DNA of 64,000 bases from Bradyrhizobium sp. Tv2a-2 (GCF_000472425.1 NZ_AXAI01000014.1:161284-225283), one strand, 5' to 3'. Shown: positions 1 through 8,782, counted from the stretch's first letter. A program made the numbers and translations. Notes: a model not told the origin generated them from the sequence alone.

Positions 1-173
1 GTGCGCTCACGCATGACGCATACCACATCGAACGGCCGCAGCCGTTCGATCACGGCCGAGTGGTCGGCCACGTGGTCGTTGAACACGGTGATCTCGGCGT
101 GCCGACGGACGCCAGACCAGTCGGCGAGCCGTAGCGCTACGTTCTGGTAATCGTCGAGGATCGCGACCTTCAT
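1..173 (-). CDS. D-2-hydroxyacid dehydrogenase, N-terminal part (runs off left edge)
   Basis: The minus strand reads from an ATG at 173 into the left edge and gives about 57 residues beginning MKVAILDDYQNVALRLADW. This is the usual opening of phosphoglycerate-dehydrogenase-like D-2-hydroxyacid dehydrogenases, NAD-dependent enzymes that reduce 2-keto acids. A strong GGAGG ribosome-binding site lies 6 nt before the ATG. Catalytic and NAD-binding parts are outside the window, so the substrate cannot be judged. Confidence 0.75.
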   Translation of the reverse strand, partial: MKVAILDDYQNVALRLADWSGVRRHAEITVFNDHVADHSAVIERLRPFDVVCVMRER

Positions 174-359
174 TGCATCCCTCCGTCAGGTTCGTGGCCA
201 GCCACCATGACCAGTGACCCACTCCAGCATCGAGAGATGCCCTGTGCCCGACACAACTTGCAAGACGGCTTGCGGAATGCGCGTCAGCGGCTCTTCCTGA
301 GCGTATCGACTGTGTGGGCTTTGTCGAGTTCGCCCGCCATGACCGCCGTGGGTACGGTG

Positions 360-391
360 GGCGATTATGTACTTTAAAGCACGTAATCGCC
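360..391. promoter_or_regulatory. 32-bp near-perfect palindrome
   Basis: The arms GGCGATTA and TAATCGCC enclose a centre ACTTTAAAGC; only two base pairs of the 16 fail to match. It lies between the divergent dehydrogenase start and the RHH gene. No T-run follows, so an operator is more likely than a terminator. The protein that binds it is unknown. Confidence 0.35.
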
Positions 392-450
392 AAGTCCTCG
401 GGTGAAAGTACATCACCCCATGTTCCAATCGCGCCACCAACCGAAAGTGA

Positions 451-480
451 AAAGACGCCGCCTCAATTGGCGGCCTCTTT
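451..480. terminator. terminator-like hairpin
   Basis: AAAGA, then GCCGCC, loop TCAATT, then GGCGGC and TCTTT form a GC-rich stem flanked by A and T runs on both sides, the form of a bidirectional Rho-independent terminator. No gene clearly ends here on either strand, so the transcript it stops is unknown. From 174 to 644 no gene could be supported. Confidence 0.5.
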
Positions 481-644
481 CATTTCGCGAATGTCACCAG
501 CTGGCCCGCGGCGGCTACTGGACTTGGTGCCGACGGCAGCTTTGCGCCGGAAACCGCCCTCCCCGCGAAGTCGCGTTCGACCCCAACGATCATTGGCGAC
601 TTCGGCCCTCGACACTCTTGACAGGCGAAGCGAGACATCCATAT

Positions 645-662
645 ACCATCCATATGGATGGT
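645..662. promoter_or_regulatory. 18-bp perfect palindrome, probable operator of the RHH regulator
   Basis: ACCATCCATATGGATGGT is a perfect 18-bp palindrome ending 18 nt before the likely start of the ribbon-helix-helix gene; a related half-site CCATATA lies just upstream. RHH proteins bind such symmetric sites as dimers and usually repress their own operon, so autoregulation is inferred. Confidence 0.5.
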
Positions 663-680
663 GGAAGGATGGTCGAGATC

Positions 681-1100
681 ATGACAGGCAATGTGCACGA
701 GCTTCGGCCAAAGACCCCCGAGAGCGAGAAGATTACGATCAATCTTGGTTTCGTCGACCTTGGTCACATCGATTTAATGGTGCAGGAGGGATTTTACTCG
801 AACCGCACCGATTTCATCCGAACCGCAATCCGCAACCAACTCGAACGTCATTCCGAGGTAGTCAGGCAATCCACGGCCCGAAAAAGTCTTGACCTCGGTC
901 TGCGGAATTACAGCCGCGAAGATCTCGAAGCGGCACGACGGGCTGGCGAGATGCTGCACATCAACGTGTTGGGCCTTGCGACCATCGCCCAGGACGTCAC
1001 GCCCGCGCTTGCTCGCGCGACCATTGCCTCGGTCTCCGTGTTGGGAGCTTTACATGCCAGCCCGGCTGTCAAGGCCGCTCTGGCCGACAGGATGCGGTGA
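681..1100 (+). CDS. CopG/RHH-type transcriptional regulator
   Basis: The 139-residue protein starts MTGNVHELRPKTPESEKITINLGF; a beta strand (KITINLGF) is followed by two helices ending NRTDFIRTAIRNQLERH, the ribbon-helix-helix DNA-binding pattern. The C-terminal half is Ala/Val-rich and may mediate oligomerisation. The ATG at 681 was chosen because GGAAGG lies 12 nt upstream; the in-frame ATGs at 669 and 654 sit on or in the palindrome. The gene ends 3 nt before the esterase, so the two are probably co-transcribed and controlled through the 645-662 palindrome. Confidence 0.75.
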   Translation: MTGNVHELRPKTPESEKITINLGFVDLGHIDLMVQEGFYSNRTDFIRTAIRNQLERHSEVVRQSTARKSLDLGLRNYSREDLEAARRAGEMLHINVLGLATIAQDVTPALARATIASVSVLGALHASPAVKAALADRMR

Positions 1101-1103
1101 CAG

Positions 1104-2324
1104 ATGATGTTGGAACAGGACATTATTCGCGAAGCCACGCGCCTCACCCGTGCGGGCCGGCTCATCGAAGCAACCGCACTCCTTCAGCGCATGCTTCGCG
1201 GTGCGACCGCGCCGGGCACGACATTTGGCACTGCCAGTGACACCACGCTTGCCAGGCGCGAGCCACCAATCATTGATGCGAAAGCCAGCCACATCGAGGA
1301 GACAGATCGTCCGCACTCCCGAGCCACTCCCTTGCACTTGCTCAGCGAGGAGTTGCCCGGTCGTACCAAGAAGCGCGGGCCCGGATTGCGGGTTGGAATT
1401 AAGCGCGCCCCGCCTTCCGCGCCAGACATCAAGCCCGAGGGCACAAAGTTCATCGAAGGCATCTACAGCAATCCAGCGGGAAGCCGTACTTACAAGCTCT
1501 TCATTCCCAGCCGTTATCGGGGGCAACCGCTTCCTTTGATCGTCATGCTACACGGCTGCACCCAATCGCCTGATGATTTTGCCGCCGGCACGAGGATGAA
1601 CTTTGTCGCAGAAGAACAAACCTGCTTTGTGGTCTATCCGGCGCAGCCCAGTGAGGCAAACCATGCGAAATGCTGGAACTGGTTTCGCACAGCCGACCAG
1701 CAGCGGGGCAGAGGTGAACCTTCGCTGATCGCGGGCATCACGCGCCGGATTGTGCGCGACTATTCGGTTGACCTGAAGCGCGTCTACATTGGCGGATTGT
1801 CGGCAGGAGCGGCAGCGGCCGCTATCATGGGAGCAACATACTCCGATCTGTACGCGGCAATCGGCATACACTCTGGCCTCGCCTGTGGGGCCGCCATTGA
1901 CCTTCCCTCTGCGTTTGTCGCTATGCGACAAGGTGGTTCAGTCGCTTCCTCCGGGTCTGGCGACAGTGCAATTCCAACTGGCGGCCCGACTGTCCCGACC
2001 ATTGTTTTTCATGGCGATCGCGACATAACGGTGCATCCAAGCAACGCCGATCATATTCTTGAACAGTCGGCGAGAACAACGAGCACGCGGAAGACAATGT
2101 ATCGCGGCCGGGTACCTGGAGGACATGCCTATACCCGCACTGTCCATACCGACGCGAGTGGGCGCGGAATCCTTGAGCACTGGAACATCCATGGCGCCGG
2201 ACACGCGTGGTCGGGAGGCAGCTCTGCCGGCTCCTACACTGATCCGCGAGGACCGGACGCTACTAGGGAAATGCTGCGGTTCTTCCTCGAGCACTCGCTA
2301 CCTCAACAGCCAGGTTGGAGTTAG
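1104..2324 (+). CDS. PHB-depolymerase-family esterase
   Basis: A 406-residue alpha/beta hydrolase of the polyhydroxyalkanoate depolymerase/feruloyl esterase family. Residues 1-30 (MLEQDIIREATRLTRAG) form an N-terminal helix typical of this rhizobial subgroup, then a linker, then the catalytic domain from about residue 115. Visible are the oxyanion motif MLHGCTQ, the nucleophile elbow GGLSAGAA (Ser near residue 232), an HGDRD acid region and a C-terminal HGAGHAWSGG with the catalytic His. No signal peptide is seen, so the action may be intracellular. The substrate (PHB or another ester) cannot be fixed from sequence. It follows the RHH regulator by 3 nt. Confidence 0.85.
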   Translation: MMLEQDIIREATRLTRAGRLIEATALLQRMLRGATAPGTTFGTASDTTLARREPPIIDAKASHIEETDRPHSRATPLHLLSEELPGRTKKRGPGLRVGIKRAPPSAPDIKPEGTKFIEGIYSNPAGSRTYKLFIPSRYRGQPLPLIVMLHGCTQSPDDFAAGTRMNFVAEEQTCFVVYPAQPSEANHAKCWNWFRTADQQRGRGEPSLIAGITRRIVRDYSVDLKRVYIGGLSAGAAAAAIMGATYSDLYAAIGIHSGLACGAAIDLPSAFVAMRQGGSVASSGSGDSAIPTGGPTVPTIVFHGDRDITVHPSNADHILEQSARTTSTRKTMYRGRVPGGHAYTRTVHTDASGRGILEHWNIHGAGHAWSGGSSAGSYTDPRGPDATREMLRFFLEHSLPQQPGWS

Positions 2325-2897
2325 TTCGTCGCGGCACTTTTGAGCATCCTCGTGGATACGGTGAACCAAACTCTTCATCGCCTCCATTACGATGATCTCG
2401 CCGGCCTCCTGTACGAAATGGCCCGCTTCCGGAAGTTCGAGCGGGGGCGGAAGCCCAAGCCTTCAGCGGAAGTCTGGTGGCGGATCACCTGGCGCGCAGC
2501 TTTTCGATGCGACAATTTGACGTTGAACCCGGTGCCGAGCGTAGAGTCAAAACTAGTACTCCCGGACTTCACCCTCCCTAAGCTGGTCCGGGAGACAACC
2601 CCCAAGGTTGGCGGCCCCGCCGCATCGCCATGCTCGGGGCCGTTCTAGCGTATCCACGGGAGCGATCGAGGAACTACAAAAAAGACCCGCCATTCGCGGC
2701 GGCCCAGGCTAGCGAGGAAAACAAGGATAGCCGATCTGGCGGTCACGCTACGCGACGCTGCTCATACATGTGAAGGGCGCTCGCCGGCCGAGTACAAGGC
2801 CGAGCTCAATCTCGTCACCGGGCTGGCTTGAGATGTACGACGTTGTCCGGCTGATCGAGGCCGGCGCCGCGCTAATCGCCTGCCTCCGCGCCGCTAC
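2325..2897. other. gene-poor stretch with one weak ORF
   Basis: A TTG-started open frame at 2340-2648 (102 codons, MSILVDTVNQTLHRLHYDD...) has no ribosome-binding site and no family that I recognise. Short protein-like pieces near 2790-2880 are broken by stops. Nothing here is supported as a gene. Confidence 0.3.
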
Positions 2898-3257
2898 TCA
2901 CCTGTGCTCGAGGATGACGTCCCTGACCTTTGCATTGAAACCTTGTTTCTCAAGCTCATCATTGATTGAATCGACGTGTCGCTGAAGGTCCAGATGGGAC
3001 GTGCCAGGCGCCCAGCCCGGGGGATCGTCGGCCCACTGCCCTGGCGAATCCGGCGGATTCGCAGGAAGACGTGCGGGCGAAACAAGTCTGCAAGCGTCAG
3101 CACAAGGCATCTTGGGAAGACAAATGAAGAAAACCGATTGAGCGCCTCCCAACGACACATGCTCCTCATACTGACAACATGGGCAGGCGGATGCCGCATA
3201 GGGCATTCCGAATGTAACCAGTGTTATTGCGACTGCCGCTAGAGACCGACGTTTCAT
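2898..3257 (-). CDS. small secreted Cys-rich hypothetical protein
   Basis: 119 residues. The start MKRRSLAAVAITLVTFGMPY followed by AASAC is a clear Sec signal peptide with cleavage near residue 24, so the mature protein probably begins CPCCQYEEH in the periplasm. The mature part has further cysteines (FICLPKMPCADAC) and a charged C-terminal helix. The paired cysteines suggest metal binding or disulfides, but no family is recognised. It stands alone, with no operon partner. Confidence 0.5.
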   Translation of the reverse strand: MKRRSLAAVAITLVTFGMPYAASACPCCQYEEHVSLGGAQSVFFICLPKMPCADACRLVSPARLPANPPDSPGQWADDPPGWAPGTSHLDLQRHVDSINDELEKQGFNAKVRDVILEHR

Positions 3258-3457
3258 GGACGCCTCCTAGTGACTTGGCATTCTGCCCAGTGACACTACA
3301 GCTCGCGCGCGCCATCAAATGTGAACCAGTTCACAGATGTTCATTGAGTTCGCGCGATACCTTTTTTCGCCGTCGATCGTACCGTCCAGCGACGACCACG
3401 ACATCTATCTGTACTTGATGATCTTGGCTGCCGGCTTGGCAGGATCTGGCGACCCAC

Positions 3458-3838
3458 CTATACGCCGGAAGCATCCGGCGATGAGCCGGGCCACGGATCT
3501 AGAGGCCGAGAGGTAGCGGCCGGTCCCGCGGTCGACCGGAGTGGATAGCGATCGAGGAAGTCCTGCAACGAGGCTGGGGTATCGCCCGCGATGCGGGCGC
3601 GCAGCTCGTCGGCAATTTCTTGTGTTGCGTCCCTCGACCATCCCTCCCCGGCGTTGAAGGCAACGATCCAGGCGGGGCTCTGATACTGCCCGTCGAGGAG
3701 ATCGCGGATCAAGGTATCGCGATCGGTGTCGTCCTCGTCAGTCGCTCGCCAGGTCCGTCCCAGTCTTCCGCCGAGATCGTCCAGGACCAGGTAAACGACG
3801 TCAGCGTTTTCTGGTGCAATCGACGGCGAGGCACGCAT
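3458..3838 (-). CDS. hypothetical protein, 126 aa
   Basis: The start at 3838 is supported by AGGAG eight bases upstream; a longer frame exists but lacks this. The sequence begins MRASPSIAPENADVVYLVLDD and continues through an acidic segment, a DLLDGQYQSPAWIVAFNAGEGWSRDATQEIADEL stretch with good amphipathic helices, and a Pro/Ser-rich tail. It is probably a soluble cytoplasmic protein. No function can be assigned. Confidence 0.6.
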   Translation of the reverse strand: MRASPSIAPENADVVYLVLDDLGGRLGRTWRATDEDDTDRDTLIRDLLDGQYQSPAWIVAFNAGEGWSRDATQEIADELRARIAGDTPASLQDFLDRYPLRSTAGPAATSRPLDPWPGSSPDASGV

Positions 3839-4141
3839 TACACAGCTCCTCTTCCCAAGGCAGCTCATGGGCCGAAGATAGGCGGTGGCGCGGCAGGAGT
3901 CGAATCGGAATCGCTGGGATGAAACTCCAAACAGTGATTGCCCAGCTAGAATGGCGCTCAACACACTGTTAGTTGACACCCGGATAAGCCACCAGCCACC
4001 GTCAGTCTCCGGTCGTCAGTCAGAAAATCGAAAGCCCGGGTCATAGTGCCCACCGGCGCTTGCTGATCGAGGAGCACTTGCGCCGAAGGCGACGCCGTCC
4101 ATTGCGAGAGACACCATCAGCATCTTGCTGCGCTGCCCAAC

Positions 4142-4336
4142 TCAAGCTTCGATGTCCGCCTTCGCCAATTCCAAGCCGTGTCTGCGGCCCTCGGCGATGC
4201 CCTCTGCAATCGCCCTCACGACAACCTCAACATCAGCGGGATGGAGGTGGTCGAGGGGCTTCCAGGAGCGTGCGATTTGGCGGGCACGCTCCAAGTCCCC
4301 GTATAACGGTATCGGAGGAGGCGGTCTGATTGGCAC
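4142..4336 (-). CDS. small hypothetical protein, paralogue of the one at 49458
   Basis: 64 residues from a GTG start. The core DLERARQIARSW and VVVRAIAEGIAEGRRHGLEL matches the protein at 49458-49736 (DLARARQILNSW; IVRMIAQGIAGGRREGLEM) almost position for position. The shared pattern of two amphipathic helices with a conserved GRR-GLE motif shows a real protein family of unknown role. It lies 47 bp downstream of another small gene on the same strand. Confidence 0.6.
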   Translation of the reverse strand: MPIRPPPPIPLYGDLERARQIARSWKPLDHLHPADVEVVVRAIAEGIAEGRRHGLELAKADIEA

Positions 4337-4383
4337 CTTTTGGAACTCCGCAATCAGAGCCTACCTCATTCAGAGCGGCCCAG

Positions 4384-4557
4384 TTATGCTTTTGATCGGC
4401 CACTCGGGCGTTTTGTTTTGGCCAATTGCATTGCTGGAAGTGACGCGCGCATGCGCTCGACCAAGTCCGGAGGAGGAGCGGCTTCGACCCGCATACCGGC
4501 AGCGATGGCGATTACCGCCACTTCGGCGATATCCACTGCCCGCTCGCACATGTTCAT
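4384..4557 (-). CDS. small hypothetical protein, 57 aa
   Basis: The frame from ATG at 4557 reads MNMCERAVDIAEVAVIAIAA, then an Ala/Pro-rich segment and a basic tail KTKRPSGRSKA. Its start overlaps the stop of the preceding open frame as ATGA, a sign of translational coupling, and third positions are GC-rich as in local genes. A single weakly hydrophobic helix (VDIAEVAVIAIAAGM) is visible. Function unknown. Confidence 0.5.
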   Translation of the reverse strand: MNMCERAVDIAEVAVIAIAAGMRVEAAPPPDLVERMRASLPAMQLAKTKRPSGRSKA

Positions 4558-4806
4558 CGCGCATCAAAGAACGGGTTTAACTTGCACTTCGTGATGGTGT
4601 TGCGGCGCAGGAAGCGCTCGGTTTCGAGCGTGATGCGTTCGGGCTTGTTCTTGATGCTGCGCGGGAAGTGGATGTTTGGCAACCAGAACTCTTCCTGTTC
4701 CTCCCGGCCAACCGACGTTCGGCGACCTGCTTGCTTGGCGAACGTTAATGGGCGTAGGTGGAGATGCCAATCCGATTGCCAGCTCCTTGATTGCGAGCTT
4801 TCTTGA
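4556..4806 (-). pseudogene. open frame without clear start, possible gene remnant
   Basis: The minus strand is open from about 4806 to a TGA at 4556-4558 and ends in a protein-like sequence, FWLPNIHFPRSIKNKPERI followed by TLETERFLRRNTITKCKLNP. No ATG or GTG with a ribosome-binding site lies in frame; only a TTG inside FWLPN could serve. The stop overlaps the next gene as ATGA. It is either a short TTG-started gene or the 3' end of a truncated one. Confidence 0.35.
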
Positions 4807-4842
4807 CCGTGTATTCACCGCCGGTCAGGTAGCAGGTCTGGT

Positions 4843-6111
4843 CTAGGCCGCAGCGAGGGCGCCGACAGCACGCCGGCGCATGCGGTGGAGCAGCCAGAAT
4901 GCGATCGCCATGTTCACGATGTTCCAGGCGATGCCACTGACCAGCGCCGCTGCGTAGGAACCGGTCCAGTCGTAGATCGCGCCAGCCAGCCAGCCGCCCA
5001 GCGCCATGCCAGCGAGCGTGGTTGAGATGGCGACGCTGACACGAAGACCGGCCTCCTGCGCCGGGAACAGCTCACGGATGATCACCGCATAGCTCGGCAC
5101 GATGCCACCTTGCGTCAGGCCGAAAACGGCGGAAATGACATAGAGTGAAACCAGCCCGTCGAACGGCAGATAGAGCGCGAGTGCAATAGCCTGCATGGTC
5201 GAGCCCAGCAGCAAGCTTGGCAGGCCGCCGATGCGGTCCAACACCCAGCCGAAGATCAGACGGCTCGCCACACCAAAGCCGAGCATTAGCGCCAGCATCT
5301 CGGCGCCGCGCGCAGGGCCATATCCTAAATCGGCACAGTAGGCGACCAGGTGGACCTGCGGCATCGACATGGCAACGCAGCAGCACAGACCAGCGAAGGC
5401 CAGCAAACCTTGGGCGACATTCGGCGCCAAGCCAATAGCTCGGCTGACATTGGCGGTGTTTGCGGCTTCGACGGAAGTCTTGCGGAATATCGGCCGCCGC
5501 CGCAGAACCAGGGCGAGCGGCAGCATGGTCGCCAGGCAGAATATGCCGATGCCGATATGGGTCTGGCGCCAGCCGACCTCAGCGATGAAATGTTGGACGA
5601 TTGGTGGCCAGACCACGCCGGCAAGAGAGCTGCCGGCGGTAGCTAAGGAGATGGCGAGGCCGCGGTGCCTATCGAACCACAGCGAGGCGTCGGCCACCAA
5701 CGGCGCGAAGCTCGCCGCCGCGCCGAGGCCGATGGTGACGCCGGAGACAACCGCGAAAACGGGCAGGCTCGGAGCGGAGGCAGTGAGGACGTAACCGAGG
5801 CTCATTAGGATCGTGCCCCCGGCTAGTGGTGGCAAGATGCCGAAGCGATCCGCCAATCGGCCGACAATGATGCCGCCGATCATGAAGCCGACGGTGGTGA
5901 GCGTGTAGGGCAGAGTCGCGTCGGCGCGAGGCACGTTGAAATCGGTTTGCACTGCCGGCAGCGCAACCACTAGAGACCACATGCCCACGCAGCCCAGTGT
6001 GCTGAGGGTGATGGAGACGGCGAGGCGGATCCAGGAATACGAAGTCTCGTTCGACGGCAGTTCAGGCGGCACTTGGTGGGCTTCCAGAGGTTTGTTGTGT
6101 AAGTCAGCCAT
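4843..6111 (-). CDS. MFS transporter (monocarboxylate/oxalate-formate antiporter-like)
   Basis: 422 residues from MADLHNKPLEA. Twelve hydrophobic segments run from about residue 25 to 410, with the MFS signature between helices 2 and 3 (GGIIVGRLADRFG) and its repeat in the second half (SRLIFGWVLDRIGG). The family imports or exchanges small organic acids using the proton gradient in the inner membrane. It is divergent from a LysR-type gene 97 bp away, and the inverted repeat at 6130-6156 in this gap is a plausible control site. The substrate is unknown. Confidence 0.8.
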   Translation of the reverse strand: MADLHNKPLEAHQVPPELPSNETSYSWIRLAVSITLSTLGCVGMWSLVVALPAVQTDFNVPRADATLPYTLTTVGFMIGGIIVGRLADRFGILPPLAGGTILMSLGYVLTASAPSLPVFAVVSGVTIGLGAAASFAPLVADASLWFDRHRGLAISLATAGSSLAGVVWPPIVQHFIAEVGWRQTHIGIGIFCLATMLPLALVLRRRPIFRKTSVEAANTANVSRAIGLAPNVAQGLLAFAGLCCCVAMSMPQVHLVAYCADLGYGPARGAEMLALMLGFGVASRLIFGWVLDRIGGLPSLLLGSTMQAIALALYLPFDGLVSLYVISAVFGLTQGGIVPSYAVIIRELFPAQEAGLRVSVAISTTLAGMALGGWLAGAIYDWTGSYAAALVSGIAWNIVNMAIAFWLLHRMRRRAVGALAAA

Positions 6112-6129
6112 ACGGCCCGCCTTCACCAG

Positions 6130-6156
6130 CGACAAAGCAGGATTTCTCTTTTGTCG
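6130..6156. promoter_or_regulatory. inverted repeat between MFS and LysR genes
   Basis: CGACAAA and TTTGTCG are perfect 7-bp arms separated by 13 bp, lying 19 bp before the MFS start. The geometry fits an interrupted-dyad LysR-family binding site in a divergent intergenic region. Confidence 0.45.
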
Positions 6157-6208
6157 AGCGAGCAAAACTCATGCACCCTGCGGCCCACCGCATATCTCGG
6201 AGCCGGCC

Positions 6209-6799
6209 ATGACCTATCTGCTGCCGCCACTCAATGCCCTGCGCGCCTTTGAGGCCGCCGCCCGCCATCTCAGCTTCAAGCAGGCCGCCCATGAGCTGCA
6301 CGTCACTGCCGGTGCCGTCAGCCAGCAAGTCCGCCTGCTGGAGGAGCGGCTTGGGGTGCAGCTGTTCGAGCGGCTGACGCGGCAAGTAATCCTGACTGCT
6401 GCAGGGGAAACCTATCTAGTGCGGGTACGTCAGGCGTTTCGTTGTCTTGCCGACGCCACCGTCGAGCTCAGGCCTGAGGGCGTCACGAGTCTGCTGCATA
6501 TCGGCCTGCATGCCAGTTTCGACGTTGATGGGCTGCGCACGCGCCTGGCGCAGTTCCGCCAGGCCCAGCCACAGGTAGCCATTCGCCTCAGCCAGCCGGC
6601 TGGCCTGCACGAACTCATCGAGGGCAAGGTCGATGTGGTGATAGCGGAAAGGTTGCGGCGGTATCCGGGTTACAGGTGCGAGCCTCTAGAGAATGGCTTT
6701 CTGATAGGCCCGCTCGGTACCGCGGATTGTCCCGAGATCGAAACCCTGCGTTGCTGCCTGCTTGGCCACGTCGAACTCGAACCCACTACCACAACCTAG
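6209..6799 (+). pseudogene. LysR-family regulator, C-terminally truncated
   Basis: The start MTYLLPPLNALRAFEAAARH, then SFKQAAHELHVTAGAVSQQV and RLLEERLGVQLFERLTRQV, is a complete GcvA-like LysR helix-turn-helix. The effector domain begins normally (LLHIGLHASFDVDGL) but stops after 196 residues, against about 300 in the family, ending in an unrelated ELEPTTTT tail. The second half of the inducer-binding fold is missing, so response to an inducer is probably lost, though DNA binding may remain. It faces the MFS gene, its likely target. Confidence 0.75.
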
Positions 6800-7278
6800 G
6801 CACCACCGGTCGTCGACACGGCAAGCACAGCAGCCAGACCATCTAGGCCTTTCTTTTCTGCTCGAACACAGCGCTTGTGTCCATTCTTGGTCGGGCGCAG
6901 ATCAGCATGGCGTCCAATGCGCCGAGAGGACCGCTACTGGGCCCCAAGCAACGGCTTGGGGACGCCTGCTTCCCTAATCGGCCGTTTGAGGTCAAGCGCT
7001 CTCAGAGACGCCCACGGTACCACAGTCAGTTGATGGGTCAGCATCGCTGAGCATGTGCGACGCACAGCTGCTAGGAACGATGTCGCCTTCTGGTCCTTTG
7101 CCATGTCATTGGAGTCGCACGTCCGCTTTGCGCGTGGTTGGATAGAAGCGCTGCGGGAACTCGCCTCGCTGCGCTCCATGTTGTAAACAGGTGCTTTCTC
7201 GTTCGTAGCGTTCGATTGCTTCGTGCTGATCACGATGACGGCAACACCAAGATCTCCACCAGATGAAGGAACGGAGCT
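6800..7278. other. intergenic stretch, no gene seen
   Basis: Open frames here cross several genes' antisense strands or have unlikely composition. I see no recognisable protein fragment, terminator or repeat, only the promoter region of the hydrolase at 7279, whose AAGGAACGGAG ribosome-binding site closes the stretch. Confidence 0.4.
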
Positions 7279-8040
7279 ATGAAATCGTACAAAGGCGTTG
7301 TGGGCTTGAGCCTCCTCCTGATCGCGATGGCCGCGATCGGCCCGCCAGCTTCGGCTGCCCAACTGAAAGCCAAGACCGCAGTCCTTGTCCATGGTGCTTT
7401 TGCGGACGGGTCGTGCTGGCAGAAAGTCATTCCGTATCTCGAAAAGGCCGGACTCAAGGTCATTGCAGTCCAGAACCCGCTCGACTCGCTGGACAACGAC
7501 GTCGCCGCCACCAAGCGGGCGATCCGGAACGCGGAAGGTCCTGTCGTCCTGGTCGGCCATTCATGGGCCGGCGCCGTCATCACGGAAGCGGGAAACGACG
7601 AAAAGGTCAAATCGCTCGTGTATGTCGCGGCTTACGCGCCGGACAAAGGCGAGTCGGTGCATAGTGCCTCTTCGAAATATCCGGATCCGGAAAGCCTGAA
7701 AACGTTCGTCAAGGACCCGGACGGCTACCTCACGATCAGCGAAGAGGGCATCAAGAGATATTTCGCGGCCGACCTTTCGCCCGAAGAACAGGCAGTCGTA
7801 GCGGCGACGCAGGGACCGTTCCACATCAGGACCCTTACCGCTCCAGTGAGCCAGGCCGCGTGGCGCGAGAAGCCGACCTTCATGGTCGTTGCGACGAAGG
7901 ATGCGATCATTCCGCCGCAAATGGAAAGCGACCAAGTGAAGGCGGCCAAGGCTACGGCGATCGAGGTGCCGTCGAGCCACGTCGCGATGCTGTCGTTCCC
8001 GAAGGAAGTCGCCGAGCTGATCATCAAGGCAGCGGAGTAA
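7279..8040 (+). CDS. secreted alpha/beta hydrolase
   Basis: 253 residues. A Sec signal peptide (MKSYKGVVGLSLLLIAMAAI, cleavage near ASA-AQ at residue 27) precedes a compact alpha/beta hydrolase domain: VLVHGAFADGS carries the oxyanion hole, GHSWAGAV the nucleophile Ser near residue 96, and SSHVAM the catalytic His near the end. The small size without a long cap resembles the salicylate-esterase/hydroxynitrile-lyase-like group, so an ester or amide substrate in the periplasm is plausible. A close paralogue is at 53278. It is monocistronic here. Confidence 0.8.
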   Translation: MKSYKGVVGLSLLLIAMAAIGPPASAAQLKAKTAVLVHGAFADGSCWQKVIPYLEKAGLKVIAVQNPLDSLDNDVAATKRAIRNAEGPVVLVGHSWAGAVITEAGNDEKVKSLVYVAAYAPDKGESVHSASSKYPDPESLKTFVKDPDGYLTISEEGIKRYFAADLSPEEQAVVAATQGPFHIRTLTAPVSQAAWREKPTFMVVATKDAIIPPQMESDQVKAAKATAIEVPSSHVAMLSFPKEVAELIIKAAE

Positions 8041-8149
8041 TGGAACGCCGTTTTCGAGAACAATAAGCATTCCGCCAAATGGACGAACTCTTCGAGCCGC
8101 GATCGCCTGCAACGTCACCGGAGCCCCACTGACGGCGACAACGAAGGCG

Positions 8150-8782
8150 TCAATTCGGACAGGGTTGCCCGGCAGCTCCCCACAGAGCCACGTCTTTGAC
8201 ATGATCCTCGAAAGTACCCGGCGGCGTCGAGCGGCCTGCTCCAGGTGCCCAGCCCCGAGGGATGAAGCCGCTTAACGATTCATCGTGCCGCAAGTGTTGA
8301 AGGAGACCGACGGCGTCGCGGCCGCCATTGCGCGCGGGGTCCTTCAGTTGCGCACAGATCTCGGCGCCGCTCTTGCCGAACCAGATGAAAGCCACCGGGG
8401 CGAGCTGCCAGGGGATGCCGGCGCGTGGCGGCGACGGAGCCGGATCGTTGGCCTGGGTCGAGGTCATGTGGCAGGTCGAGCAGGCGAGCAGCTCCGCCCC
8501 GATGCGGCTCTCTCCGCCGTGGATGTTCATGCCATGCACCCGGGGCTTGGTCTCGCCCGCCGGCGTCCAGATCGGAATCGCTCTGGCGTCGACATGGCAG
8601 TTGGCGCAACGCGGATGCGTCACCACCGCTTCGATCCTCTTCCAGGCCTCCAGCCCTTCGGCGCGGCTGACGCTGCCCGGTGGCAACGCGTCCTTGCTGG
8701 TCTCGTCCTTGGCCGCGACGATGCCGGTGAGGGCCGCGATCGACGAAGCGGCGATCACGACGGCGATCAGAGATCCCTTCAT
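8150..8782 (-). CDS. periplasmic cytochrome-c-like protein
   Basis: 210 residues from MKGSLIAVVIAASSIAALTG, a signal peptide. Two haem-binding CxxCH motifs are visible, CANCH near residue 60 and CSTCH near 105, so it probably carries two c-type haems. It follows the iorB-like gene by 16 bp on the same strand and would fit as electron acceptor of that periplasmic molybdenum enzyme. The middle segment (PPRAGIPWQLAP..FIWFGKSGAEICAQLKD) is typical of proteins found beside these hydroxylases. Confidence 0.75.
   Translation of the reverse strand: MKGSLIAVVIAASSIAALTGIVAAKDETSKDALPPGSVSRAEGLEAWKRIEAVVTHPRCANCHVDARAIPIWTPAGETKPRVHGMNIHGGESRIGAELLACSTCHMTSTQANDPAPSPPRAGIPWQLAPVAFIWFGKSGAEICAQLKDPARNGGRDAVGLLQHLRHDESLSGFIPRGWAPGAGRSTPPGTFEDHVKDVALWGAAGQPCPN

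Noticed and set aside
6934..7560. 208-codon minus-strand frame overlapping the hydrolase
   Set aside because: Overlaps the start of a clear secreted hydrolase and has no protein family features.
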